Made by a program: the position numbers and the translations under genes. 64,000 nt of DNA, taken from NCBI GenBank assembly GCA_963832305.1, contig CAWHTU010000011.1, positions 75,961 through 139,960 of the forward strand, written 5' to 3'. Positions 54,450 to 62,523 of the stretch are shown here, piece by piece. Within the stretch, counting starts at the first letter, position 1, and each line of letters begins with the position of its first letter. Below the pieces are notes generated by a model. The model made no database searches, was not told where the DNA came from, and saw only the letters and a list, made by a program, of their open reading frames with translations. The stretch is from Roseiarcus sp963832305 (lineage in GTDB: Bacteria > Pseudomonadota > Alphaproteobacteria > Rhizobiales > Beijerinckiaceae).

Positions 54450-55123
54450 AGACGCACGAACGGGAGAATGCCGGCAACGCACGAAACCAGGACGAAGTCG
54501 ATCTCGGGAGGCTTCAACGTGAATGGCTTGGTCATGCCGTGACGGAAATGGTTGTTGGCCATGTCGTAGAGCTTCTGCAGCACCGCGGTCATGTCGGGCG
54601 AGAGCGCCGTCCGCTTACGGATGTCCGCCAGCACGTCACCGAACGTCTTGGTAGGCATCTTCAAGACGGTCTTGGCGACTGATTCGAGGGCGTCGAAAAT
54701 ATTGCTGCACGTGTCCCGATCGCGCTGGGGCCTATCATCATAGGCGGCCAATGCATCACGGAGCAGTTGAAGCGCCGGAGCGAAACCAGCATGGCTTAGC
54801 TCGCGGAACGCCATCTCAATTTGGGCTTGCGCAGCGAGCGGTAGCACACGATGCAGCTGGCCATCCTCCCCTAAGTCCCAGGCGATCCGGTGCGCGGCGA
54901 GAATCCGGTTTACTGCGGTACGGAATTCGGCGCGTAAGTCCCACGGGACGTCGAGCCACAAACGGCAGATGACGTCGTAGACACGCTGCCAGTCGGCCTT
55001 GCCGATATCCCGGCCGCTCGCGTGACGGAACCCAGCGTAAGGTTGTCCCGATGGCGCAACGCCGAGGCTCTGCGAGATAATGTCGTAGAGCCGTCTTTCG
55101 CCGAAGACCAAGGCGAAGCGCAC
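54446..55123 (-). CDS. AbiJ/HEPN-like protein, candidate abortive-infection factor
   Basis: A 225-residue protein. The N-terminal part (RLYDIISQSLGV, then DWQRVYDVICRLW and FRTAVNRILAAHRIAWDL) resembles the AbiJ N-terminal domains. The C-terminal helical part (SNIFDALESVAKTVLKMP, GDVLADIRKR, KLYDMANNHFRHGMT) resembles HEPN-type domains that end abortive-infection proteins; the NNHFRHG stretch parallels the RNxxxxHG ribonuclease motif, though the Arg is not in the canonical place. HEPN proteins typically cleave RNA to stop phage growth. The assignment rests on pattern recall, and the N-terminus may be shortened. It is translationally coupled to recombinase 2. Confidence 0.5.
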   Translation of the reverse strand: MRFALVFGERRLYDIISQSLGVAPSGQPYAGFRHASGRDIGKADWQRVYDVICRLWLDVPWDLRAEFRTAVNRILAAHRIAWDLGEDGQLHRVLPLAAQAQIEMAFRELSHAGFAPALQLLRDALAAYDDRPQRDRDTCSNIFDALESVAKTVLKMPTKTFGDVLADIRKRTALSPDMTAVLQKLYDMANNHFRHGMTKPFTLKPPEIDFVLVSCVAGILPFVRL

Positions 55124-55465
55124 AGGGCGATTGGAACCTCCGCCAATCGGCTCGGCTTAGCCGCCCACGGTCCTCTCTGGGCCTCCTGGAGGCCGCTAGG
55201 GAGGCCCACCTCGCCTCGCCCGACTTCGGGTCAGGCGGCGATGCGCGTCCGAGTCCGCAAAATCCCAGCGATAAATGTCTTCCCGGGTCCACGCATCGCC
55301 CAGGGCCGGTGGGCGACCTCTCGTTGCGGCAGACGGCGCGCTCGCCCTGCCGAGGGCTCAACGCACGTAGGCAAAGGCGGGGAACGCGGCCTCGCTGCGG
55401 TCGGCCTCCGACGAGGAAGCCCTCGGCTGCGCGCGCCCTCAGGCGCGCCGCCTGGGACGCATAGG
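55124..55465. other. Gene-free GC-rich interval
   Basis: About 340 bases between the AbiJ-like gene and the truncated flavoprotein. Open frames here have high Arg/Pro content and no recognisable family. Short inverted GC-rich stretches (for example GCGCGCCCTCAGGCGCGCC near 55433) occur. It could mark the right part of the integrated element, but no attachment repeat is seen. Confidence 0.4.
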
Positions 55466-56638
55466 CTATTTAGCTCGTCGGCGGTCGCTGGAGCCGCCAA
55501 TGTTCAATGCTTGGCCGTTCGCGATTAAGTTCACTCGCCGCTCAAGCCCAGGTGCTGCCCGAACGTTGCTGCACGCAAAATTGCGCGCTCCGTTCACGAA
55601 GCCGCCAACCGGACTGATGCGATTCTCAAGCGGGACGGTCGGACCTCGGACCGCGTTAGTCGCGGCGATGAAGCCGTCGTGGATGGCCTCCGGGACGAGC
55701 ATCAGTCGTCCGGTAACATCCCCCGCCGCGAAGATATTGGGTGCAGTTGTTTGAAGGTATTCGTCAACCTTCACGTACTTACGTTGATTGAGTTCGACGC
55801 CGGCCGCAGCAAGAGTCAATGCCTCAGTGTCAGCGACCCAACCTATCGCAACGACCGCCAGCGTCGCCTCAGCGCTGGACCGATTGCCGTCGTTGGAGAA
55901 ATTCATCCGCACGCCTGTCAGCGTCTTCTCGAACGACTCGATTGCGCCGAAATTCTCGCGCACCACAATGCCCAACTCGCGGAAAGCGGCGGCGACCGCC
56001 GCCGCTACCTCTTCCTCCTCGGACAACAGAATCCGCGGGCCAGCCTCAAAGAGTTGGACACTCGTGCCGAACGCATGAAAGATAGAGGCGACCTGCACAC
56101 CGGTGTTACCGGCGCCGATAACAAGCATTGACGGTGGGACGGACGATAGGCCCCAGGCGCCGCTGTGAGTGCTCGTCAGTTCGAATCCGGGAACTGGCAA
56201 CCGCCGACTCACTCCGCCGGTGCAAATGATGATCCTATCTGCTTGAAGCCGTAGGCCACTCTTGGTCTCAATGGTGTGTGGGTCTAGGAACCGCGCAGAC
56301 CCGGTCTGCTCATGAACGGTCACGCGTAAAGAATCGATCTGCTGGCGCAGAGAGGAAAACGACCGAACATCAGCCACTACTTCTCGCACACGAGCAAGAA
56401 GCTGCGGGTAGTCCAACACAGGCTCACTCACGTTGACGCCGTATTGACCGAGCTGTCGAGCATCGCGCATCAACCGACCGGCGTGGGCCAAGGTTCGGAC
56501 CGGAACGGGTCCGTCGTTGGCCGCCATCCCGCCGAATTCCCTGCTGGCCACAAGCGTCGTTCGCGCGCCCAAGTCAGCCGCTCGGATGGCGGCCAGCACG
56601 CCTGCTGGTCCTGCGCCAATGACGACAAGGTCAGTCAA
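55466..56638 (-). CDS. FAD/NAD-dependent oxidoreductase lacking the redox disulfide and dimer domain (truncated)
   Basis: The N-terminus MTDLVVIGAGPAGVLAAIRAA is a normal FAD-binding fold, and SMLVIGAGNTGVQVASIFHAFG is the NAD(P) fold; APNIFAAGDVTG is the second FAD motif. In lipoamide dehydrogenase/mercuric reductase relatives a CxxxxC disulfide follows the first helix; here that position reads GGMAANDGPVPVRTLA with no cysteine. After LENRISPVGGF the usual 110-residue dimerisation domain is absent and is replaced by about 45 unrelated residues to the stop. The gene is probably 3'-truncated by rearrangement near 55610. The cysteine-free version may be a real subfamily. About 290 gene-free bases separate it from the GH13 gene on the same strand. 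Confidence 0.75.
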   Translation of the reverse strand: MTDLVVIGAGPAGVLAAIRAADLGARTTLVASREFGGMAANDGPVPVRTLAHAGRLMRDARQLGQYGVNVSEPVLDYPQLLARVREVVADVRSFSSLRQQIDSLRVTVHEQTGSARFLDPHTIETKSGLRLQADRIIICTGGVSRRLPVPGFELTSTHSGAWGLSSVPPSMLVIGAGNTGVQVASIFHAFGTSVQLFEAGPRILLSEEEEVAAAVAAAFRELGIVVRENFGAIESFEKTLTGVRMNFSNDGNRSSAEATLAVVAIGWVADTEALTLAAAGVELNQRKYVKVDEYLQTTAPNIFAAGDVTGRLMLVPEAIHDGFIAATNAVRGPTVPLENRISPVGGFVNGARNFACSNVRAAPGLERRVNLIANGQALNIGGSSDRRRAK

Positions 56639-56931
56639 GGACTATCGGCCGAGGTGAGGCGATGCGTGGGAAGCGCGATTTCGCAGTGGCTCAATTTCCG
56701 AGTTTTTCAACACTATCTGCGCAAAGCGATGAACATAGCGATGATGATGGGGATCGGCCGACTTGGTGGGTACTCCGTAGCGCTCGCCGTGAAGTCACTC
56801 ACTAGCGAAACCGCCAAGCCGCCCACGCATTCCTCGCCCCAATATTCGTCTCCTCACGTCCGAATCCGCATTCCTCTGACCCCTTCGGATTGATCTCCTT
56901 GGAAATCCGCGCGTTGGCGCTAGCACAGTTG

Positions 56932-58449
56932 TCATGCCGCAGCACTGGTGCTCCGGAGCTCAAACACGTTGATCTGCCAGGGGGCCTGGTCGATGTAGAG
57001 GCCGCGTTGGACCAGATCGCCGCCAATACGATGGTAGATTTCGCTGCCCATCAGATCCGTGAGAAGCAGCTGTCTCTCCTGCAGTTCGGGGAATGGCAGG
57101 CGCAGATAACATTGCCCGCGATTCTCTGCGTAGTTGATGACCGCGACGTAGCGGCCTTCGTCTTTTCCCGCCCAGGCGTAAGAAACGAAGCCCTCTGAGC
57201 TGCAGTTGCCAGGCCAAGCCGGCAGGGGGTCGATCTGGGACCAATCGCCAATCCGAAAGGCGTCGGTGTCCTTCACTATCTGCAGCAGCTTGCCATAGAA
57301 CGCAGCCACATCCTGATTGGTCACCTCGGCCGGGCCGCGACAGAGGTGCACTGGCACTCGCACCTGCGCGCCCTCGAACTGGCCCTGATGGAAAAAGCGC
57401 AGGCCTGGCGACAGGAAAGTGATCGCCGCCGCTGCGCGATGCTTCGGCCATTGAAATGTGGACGCGGCGCGGGGCTCGTCGTGGTTCTCCAAGAATCGGG
57501 CCAGCTTGTCCTGGTAGTCGAGACCTGCGTGAAGGTGTTCGCGGATGGATCGGACGCCGCCGGACTGCAGCCGATCATAGAGCCTCTTGTCGTAGCAATA
57601 GTCGAAGCCCTCCTGCTGCAGCGTCCATTCGAGGTCCCAATAGACCTCCGCCAAGAAGGTGAATGCCGGATGTTCACGGCGCACTGCCGCCGTCGCCTTC
57701 GGCCAGAAGGGCTCTGAGTTGACGTCCCATGTGCGCTGGAAGACTTCAGGCAGAACCAGCATCGCCATATCGCAACGAACACCGTCGCATTTACCGGCGA
57801 TGGCGATCAATTCGTCGATTTGTGACTTCTGCAGCTGAGGATTGGCGTAGTCGAGCTGCAACGTGTCGGGCCAGCCGGGATAGTTGGGGTCGCGTCCCTG
57901 CGCCAGGATTCGCGGCCCCCGATCGGTTTCGACCCGCAAATAGTTTTGCGGCGCGGAGCCAATCTGATCCTCGCTCCCCTGCACGTAGTAGTCAGGGTTG
58001 GACTTCGCCCAGGGATGATCGGGCGCGGTGTGATTCGGCACGAAATCCAGCATCAGCTTGATATTACGTAGCGCGAGTTGTTCGCGAAACTGCGACAGCG
58101 CCGCGTCACCCCCGATCTCATCGCTGGCCGCGTAGGCGGTGATAGCGAAGCCGGAGCCGCATATGTCGTCCTCGTCGAGGTCGGGCAGGACGGCAGTGAA
58201 CTCGGCTCGCCATTCCGTCCTGCCCCTTGAGATGGACCGGCCGGCGGGACCGGTTCGCCAGACGCTCAACAGCCATATCCAGTCGAAGCCCTGTTGAGCG
58301 AAGCCGTCGATTGTGGCGTCGTCGATATCGGCCAGGGTGATTTGTTTGCCGCGCTCACGCGACAGACGTCGCAACCAGACGCGGGTATTGAGCTGATAGA
58401 GGGAGGGGTAGCGCGGCGCGATCGTCATTGACGCACTTCCGTCTCTCAC
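56932..58449 (-). CDS. GH13 alpha-amylase-family protein
   Basis: A 505-residue TIM-barrel enzyme of the alpha-amylase superfamily. The four conserved regions are present: DFVPNHTAPDHPW (I), DGVRCDMAML with the nucleophile Asp (II), FLAEVYWDLEW with the acid/base Glu (III) and FLENHDEPRAA (IV). The specificity (trehalose, glucan or sucrose phosphorylase-like) is not readable. A GTG at 58449 overlaps the GH63-like stop (GTGA); the ATG at 58428 is an alternative. It is coupled to the upstream GH63 gene, so both probably act on the same alpha-glucan or compatible solute. Confidence 0.9.
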   Translation of the reverse strand: MRDGSASMTIAPRYPSLYQLNTRVWLRRLSRERGKQITLADIDDATIDGFAQQGFDWIWLLSVWRTGPAGRSISRGRTEWRAEFTAVLPDLDEDDICGSGFAITAYAASDEIGGDAALSQFREQLALRNIKLMLDFVPNHTAPDHPWAKSNPDYYVQGSEDQIGSAPQNYLRVETDRGPRILAQGRDPNYPGWPDTLQLDYANPQLQKSQIDELIAIAGKCDGVRCDMAMLVLPEVFQRTWDVNSEPFWPKATAAVRREHPAFTFLAEVYWDLEWTLQQEGFDYCYDKRLYDRLQSGGVRSIREHLHAGLDYQDKLARFLENHDEPRAASTFQWPKHRAAAAITFLSPGLRFFHQGQFEGAQVRVPVHLCRGPAEVTNQDVAAFYGKLLQIVKDTDAFRIGDWSQIDPLPAWPGNCSSEGFVSYAWAGKDEGRYVAVINYAENRGQCYLRLPFPELQERQLLLTDLMGSEIYHRIGGDLVQRGLYIDQAPWQINVFELRSTSAAA

Positions 58450-61259
58450 GTCGCGGTCTGAAGTGGCGTCTTTCGCGACTTAGGAACCCGCAGTGCGCGA
58501 GAGTCGTCCGCCGGTTTCGTTTCCTTCGCCTGACCAAAGGACTTGGCGATGCCGCCCTCCAGGAGCGCCTCCGGATCGACCCGCCCGAAGATCTCGATCA
58601 ATTTCGCCACCACCCCGGTCCAACCGGTCTGGTGGCTGGCGCCGATGCCCGCTCCGTTGTCGCCATGGAAATACTCGTAGAACAGGAGGTAGTCGCGCCA
58701 GTGCGGATCGGTTTGGAATTTCTCGGCCCCGCCATACACCGGCCGCCGCCCCGATGAGTCGCGGAGGAAAATGCGGGTCAGTCGATTGGCGATCTCGCGG
58801 CTGACCTCGAAAAGGTTCATCAGGTTGCCGGAGCCGGTTGGACATTCGACTTTGAACGTGTCCCCATAATACAAATAGTACTGCAGCAGCGCGCGCACCA
58901 AGAGCGCGTTCACGGGCATCCAGATCGGGCCTCGCCAATTGGAGTTGCCGCCGAACATGCCAGTGTCCGACTCCGCGGGAAGATAGTTCACTCGGTATTC
59001 CTGGCCTTGCGCGAAGAACACGAAGGGATGCCCCGCGTGATGCCGCGACAGTGCGCGGATTCCGTAGGGGCTGAGGAACTCGTCCTCGTCGAGCATCCTT
59101 GACAGGATCCTGCGCAGCCGGTCCTGGTTCACCAGACCCATGATGCCGCGCTCGCCGACGCCGAAATGGCCGGGCCCGGTAGGGTGAATGGTATCGAGCA
59201 GATCGGGCATGCGCCGCAGACGTTCCGCAAAAGTCCGCACGAGATCCGGCATCCGTTCTCGCTGCGACGGCTCGATGACCGTGACGGCGCAGAGGGGGAG
59301 CAGCCCCACCATGGAGCGCACCTTCAGTCGCGTGGCGCGACCGTCGGGAAGCCGAAGGACGTCGTAGTAGAAACCATCCTCCTCGTCCCACATGCCGTCC
59401 GGGCCGGCCCCGTTCATAGCGCGGCCGATCCAGAGGAACTGCTCAGCGAACTTTGTCGCAAGGTCCTCATAGGCCGGATCGCGCTTCGCCAGCTCGATGC
59501 CGATTTCGAGCATGTTCTGACAGAACAGCGCCATCCACGCGGTCCCGTCGGCCTGTTCGAGATAGCCTCCGGTCGGCAATGGCGCGCTGCGGTCGAAGAC
59601 GCCAATGTTGTCGAGGCCCAGGAAGCCGCCCTCGAAAAGGTTCTTGCCGAACCGATCCTTGCAATTCGTCCACCATGTGAAATTCAGCGAGAGCTTGGTG
59701 AAGACGCGCGCGAGGAACTCCAGATCAGGTTCGCGGCCGAGCGCCTGCTCCGTCCTATGCAAGAAGATCGCGGCCCAGGCGTGCACTGGCGGGTTGACGT
59801 CGCCGAAGTTCCACTCGTAGGCGGGCATCTGTCCGGTCGGGTGCAAGTAGAAAGACTTCAACATCAGTTCGAGCTGGCGCTGCGCGAAATCGATGTCGAC
59901 CGTCGAAAGCGCGATCGTGTGAAATGCCAGGTCCCAGGCCGCGAACCACGGATATTCCCATTTGTCCGGCATCGAGATGACGGCGTCGTTGACCATGTGG
60001 GCCCATTCGCGGTTCCGCGTCGCCAGGCCTCTCGCCTGGGCCGGATCGCGCCCGTGCTCCTGATGCCACTTGGCCAGGTCGAAGAAATAGTACTGCTTGG
60101 TCCACAGCATTCCCGCCAACGCCTGCCGCATCACTCTGGCCGCGTCCTCGTGGACGCTCGGTGGCGTTACTGCGCGGTAGAATTCGTCGGCCTCTCGCAG
60201 ACGGCTCTCAAACATCCGCGCGAAACCGCTCCCGAATGGATCGCCAATCATATTGGGGACGGTCTTGGTCAGGCGAAGGCGAATCGCTGCGGTCTGTCCC
60301 GGCCCCACCTGGAGTTGATACTTGGCGGCAGCCTTAGTCCCCTCCAGCCCCGGATTCACGGCTTCGTGTCTGCCCGCGACGACGAAATCGTTGATCCCGT
60401 CCTTTACATGGGGCCCCCCATTGGGCGTGCCGAAGATCCGCTGATTATTGGTTTCGTTCTCGGTGAAGAGCAGCGAAGGCTTCCCTTCGCAATAGAGGAA
60501 ATAGTCGCCGAGTCCGGCATCGGACGCGGAGACGCCCGCGACGTCGTTCTTCGTGATGATCGCTCGCAAGGAGGGCTTCGGCGTATCCGGCCACCAAGTC
60601 CAGACATTGCGGAACCAGAGCGTGGGAAGGAGGTGAATCGGCGCTGCGTCAGGGCCGCGGTTGCACGCGCTGATCTGGATCAGAATGTCGGTTGGCGTCT
60701 CCTTGGCGTATTCCACGAAGACATCGAAGTAGCGATCCCCGTTGAAGACGCCAGTATCAATCAGCTCGTACTCCGCTTCAGCGCGACCGCGCCTCCGGTT
60801 CGTCTCAACCAGATCAGAATATGGAAATTCACGTTGCGGATATTTGTAGAGCATCTTCATGTAGGAGTGGGTCGGCGTACCGTCGATGTAGAAGTAGTAC
60901 TCTTTGACGTCTTCGCCGTGGTTCCCCTCACCGTTGGTCAGGCCGAACATGCGCTCCTTGAGGATGGGATCCTTGCCATTCCAAAGAGCAAGGGCAAAGC
61001 ACAACCGCTGGTTATCATCGCTGAAGCCGGCGATGCCATCCTCGCCCCAATGATAGGCGCGCGAGCGCGCCTGATCGTGGGAAAAGTAGCCCCAGGCATC
61101 GCCGTTCTCGCTGTAGTCCTCCCTAACGGTTCCCCACTGGCGCTCGCTGAGGTAAGGCCCCCACAGCTTCCACGGGATCCCGGCGTCCCGGCTTTGCTGG
61201 AGGCGCGATTGTTCCACCGTGGCGGCGCGTTCGACGATTGGCTTCTCGGGCATCGCCAT
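58446..61259 (-). CDS. GH63/MGH1-like glycoside hydrolase
   Basis: A 937-residue protein. The first 400 residues are a beta-sandwich-like region (PWKLWGPYLSERQWGTVREDYS, YHWGEDGIAGFSDDNQRLCFA), and the rest is an (alpha/alpha)6 barrel typical of GH63 and mannosylglycerate-hydrolase-like proteins (WEYPWFAAWDLAFHTIAL, MPAYEWNFGDVNPPVHAWA, GMFGGNSNWRGPIWMPVNAL, YFHGDNGAGIGASHQTGWTG). Probable acid residues lie in AAWDLAFH and YEWNFGD. No signal peptide is visible, so it acts in the cytoplasm. Substrate candidates are alpha-glucosides or glucosyl/mannosylglycerate. It is first in the two-gene operon with GH13. Confidence 0.88.
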   Translation of the reverse strand: MAMPEKPIVERAATVEQSRLQQSRDAGIPWKLWGPYLSERQWGTVREDYSENGDAWGYFSHDQARSRAYHWGEDGIAGFSDDNQRLCFALALWNGKDPILKERMFGLTNGEGNHGEDVKEYYFYIDGTPTHSYMKMLYKYPQREFPYSDLVETNRRRGRAEAEYELIDTGVFNGDRYFDVFVEYAKETPTDILIQISACNRGPDAAPIHLLPTLWFRNVWTWWPDTPKPSLRAIITKNDVAGVSASDAGLGDYFLYCEGKPSLLFTENETNNQRIFGTPNGGPHVKDGINDFVVAGRHEAVNPGLEGTKAAAKYQLQVGPGQTAAIRLRLTKTVPNMIGDPFGSGFARMFESRLREADEFYRAVTPPSVHEDAARVMRQALAGMLWTKQYYFFDLAKWHQEHGRDPAQARGLATRNREWAHMVNDAVISMPDKWEYPWFAAWDLAFHTIALSTVDIDFAQRQLELMLKSFYLHPTGQMPAYEWNFGDVNPPVHAWAAIFLHRTEQALGREPDLEFLARVFTKLSLNFTWWTNCKDRFGKNLFEGGFLGLDNIGVFDRSAPLPTGGYLEQADGTAWMALFCQNMLEIGIELAKRDPAYEDLATKFAEQFLWIGRAMNGAGPDGMWDEEDGFYYDVLRLPDGRATRLKVRSMVGLLPLCAVTVIEPSQRERMPDLVRTFAERLRRMPDLLDTIHPTGPGHFGVGERGIMGLVNQDRLRRILSRMLDEDEFLSPYGIRALSRHHAGHPFVFFAQGQEYRVNYLPAESDTGMFGGNSNWRGPIWMPVNALLVRALLQYYLYYGDTFKVECPTGSGNLMNLFEVSREIANRLTRIFLRDSSGRRPVYGGAEKFQTDPHWRDYLLFYEYFHGDNGAGIGASHQTGWTGVVAKLIEIFGRVDPEALLEGGIAKSFGQAKETKPADDSRALRVPKSRKTPLQTAT

Positions 61260-61858
61260 CTCCTCCCGTCACCGCTGCAACGAAACCCTGCCCACGCGGC
61301 TATTCAGAGATACTACAACGGCGATGCTGGTGCTCGCGCAGTCTTTCAGAAGCTGCTGGTTCGCGGTTAAACTTCCACAAGGTCAGACGGGGGTATCTAG
61401 TTGGCGACACTTTCATATGGGTTGCGCTACTCAGTGGCGAACGCCAGCGTCTGCAGATCAGAGCGTTACGGCTTTCCCTCTATCGTGGCCTTCTGCCGAA
61501 AACGCCTTTGGGCCTTCCGCATCGCCGAAGCGACGCCCAGCGCGCCGAAAGCGGCGTTCGAACTGCGCTTGTTGAATACTTGGCTCTGGCCACAAAACGG
61601 AGCGAGCTCCCGGTGAAAAGCGCGTGCCCAACCGGACGTCGTCCCGATCTACTCGCCTAAGGTTGGGATCAGTGCACCCACGAATATCGCGAGGGAAAGC
61701 CGAGCAAGTTTCGCGGCCGACCCAGAGGGATGATGACTTTATCTGACGGCGCCCCGTGATTTTCGCGTAGACTATTGTTTTTGTCGTACTAGGAGGAAAC
61801 GAGGTGCCGGCAGGCTCTAACCCGCCACTATAGCAACAGCCTATCCCCGGAGGAACCC
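61260..61858. other. Gene-free interval upstream of GH63 and the small barrel protein
   Basis: About 600 bases with no supportable gene on either strand. The part near the GH63 start should hold its promoter. The part near 61770 is AT-rich (TAGACTATTGTTTTTGTCG), and GGAGGAACCC precedes the ATG at 61859, a strong ribosome-binding site. A further AGGAGG-like sequence at 61790-61800 is followed only by a very short frame. Confidence 0.5.
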
Positions 61859-62176
61859 ATGCCCGCTGCCGTCTTTATTGTCCGGTCCATTGTCGCCGAT
61901 CCCGCAAAGCGAGACGCGTTCGACAAGTGGTACCAGGACGATTTCTGGCCCGACGTCCTAAAATCTTTCGGCGTCAAAAAGGCATGGCGGTACTGGGGGC
62001 TTAGTGACCCCGCTGTTCATCAGGCGACATATCAGTTCGTTGATGAAGCCGCGCTCGACCGCGTGATGAAGGAGGAGGTGCCACGGCTGATCGACAGGTT
62101 CGTGCGCGACTGGCCCGACGTGCCGCGCGTCCGCGAGACCTTCGTGCTCGCGCAGGAATGCGCGGACACCGGCTGA
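61859..62176 (+). CDS. Small dimeric alpha/beta-barrel-like protein
   Basis: A 105-residue protein with the pattern of ferredoxin-like dimeric barrels (EthD/DUF4286-like): VFIVRSIVADPAKRDAFDKWY, then FWPDVLKSFGVKKAWRYW, YQFVDEAALDRVM and VRETFVLAQEC. A strong GGAGG ribosome-binding site lies 6-7 bases before the ATG. The reaction is unknown; such proteins often act on small aromatic or polyketide intermediates or are accessory. It is transcribed away from the GH operon. Confidence 0.65.
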   Translation: MPAAVFIVRSIVADPAKRDAFDKWYQDDFWPDVLKSFGVKKAWRYWGLSDPAVHQATYQFVDEAALDRVMKEEVPRLIDRFVRDWPDVPRVRETFVLAQECADTG

Positions 62177-62227
62177 TGGAAGAACCCATCAGCGGCCCCA
62201 CCCCCCGAGTGGAGGACAGGCACGGCA

Positions 62228-62400
62228 ATGATCTCGATCTCAGTCACGGCAGAGGCACAGGCGGCCGTTCAGAAGACGTTGCCGGAGGTGCTGACGCTTG
62301 GCCCGCCCAGTCCGACGGTCCAGGCGGCGTCCTCGGACCCTCCGGCGACGAAAGTCTGCAGAGGGTCGATCTGACCGTTCGCCGCACGGTTGGCGAATGA
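62228..62400 (+). pseudogene. Short antitoxin-like protein gene, frameshifted and abutting an IS
   Basis: MISISVTAEAQAAVQKTLPE starts at 62228. Adding one G near 62290 (GAGGTGCT to GAGGGTGCT) continues as GADAWPAQSDGPGGV and on to a stop at 62398-62400. The joined sequence has the look of small uncharacterised proteins of the antitoxin type that read ISVT...LPEGADAWPAxxDGxGG. Ten bases after the stop the IS end begins, so the natural C-terminus may have been lost. Function unknown; low confidence. Confidence 0.35.
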
Positions 62401-62410
62401 CCGCTGATTG

Positions 62411-62429
62411 CGGATATCGTTGAAGAAGT
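62411..62429 (+). repeat. Left terminal inverted repeat of the IS
   Basis: Nineteen bases identical to the reverse complement of the last 19 bases of the window. It lies 95 bases beyond the transposase stop. Confidence 0.8.
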
Positions 62430-62523
62430 GCAGGGCTATCCCAGCTTTCTGCCCCTCGAGCCGTGGATCCGGCTTGAGCGTGAGGTCTGCCGCCGGCGGC
62501 TTGTGGCCGCCGCGGCAGCGGGG

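Larger units (their letters stand above)
50185..55123. mobile_element. Putative integrated element at tRNA-Arg (right end undefined)
   Basis: From the tRNA 3' end to at least 55.1 kb there are no housekeeping genes. Instead there are an uncharacterised protein, two small DNA-binding proteins, two unrelated tyrosine recombinases facing each other and an AbiJ/HEPN-like protein. Several genes have lower GC skew than the core genes. The tRNA 3' segment GGTTCGAATCCTGTCGGGCG was searched for by eye downstream and not found, so the right attachment site is outside the window or lost. Confidence 0.5.

Noticed and set aside
59166..61370. 734-codon plus-strand frame opposite the GH63-like gene
   Set aside because: Shadow frame without recognisable motifs; the minus strand encodes the glycoside hydrolase from end to end.
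61238..61660. 140-codon open frame upstream of the small barrel protein
   Set aside because: Arg/Ser-rich, no ribosome-binding site, overlaps the start of the GH63 gene in antisense, and no family pattern.
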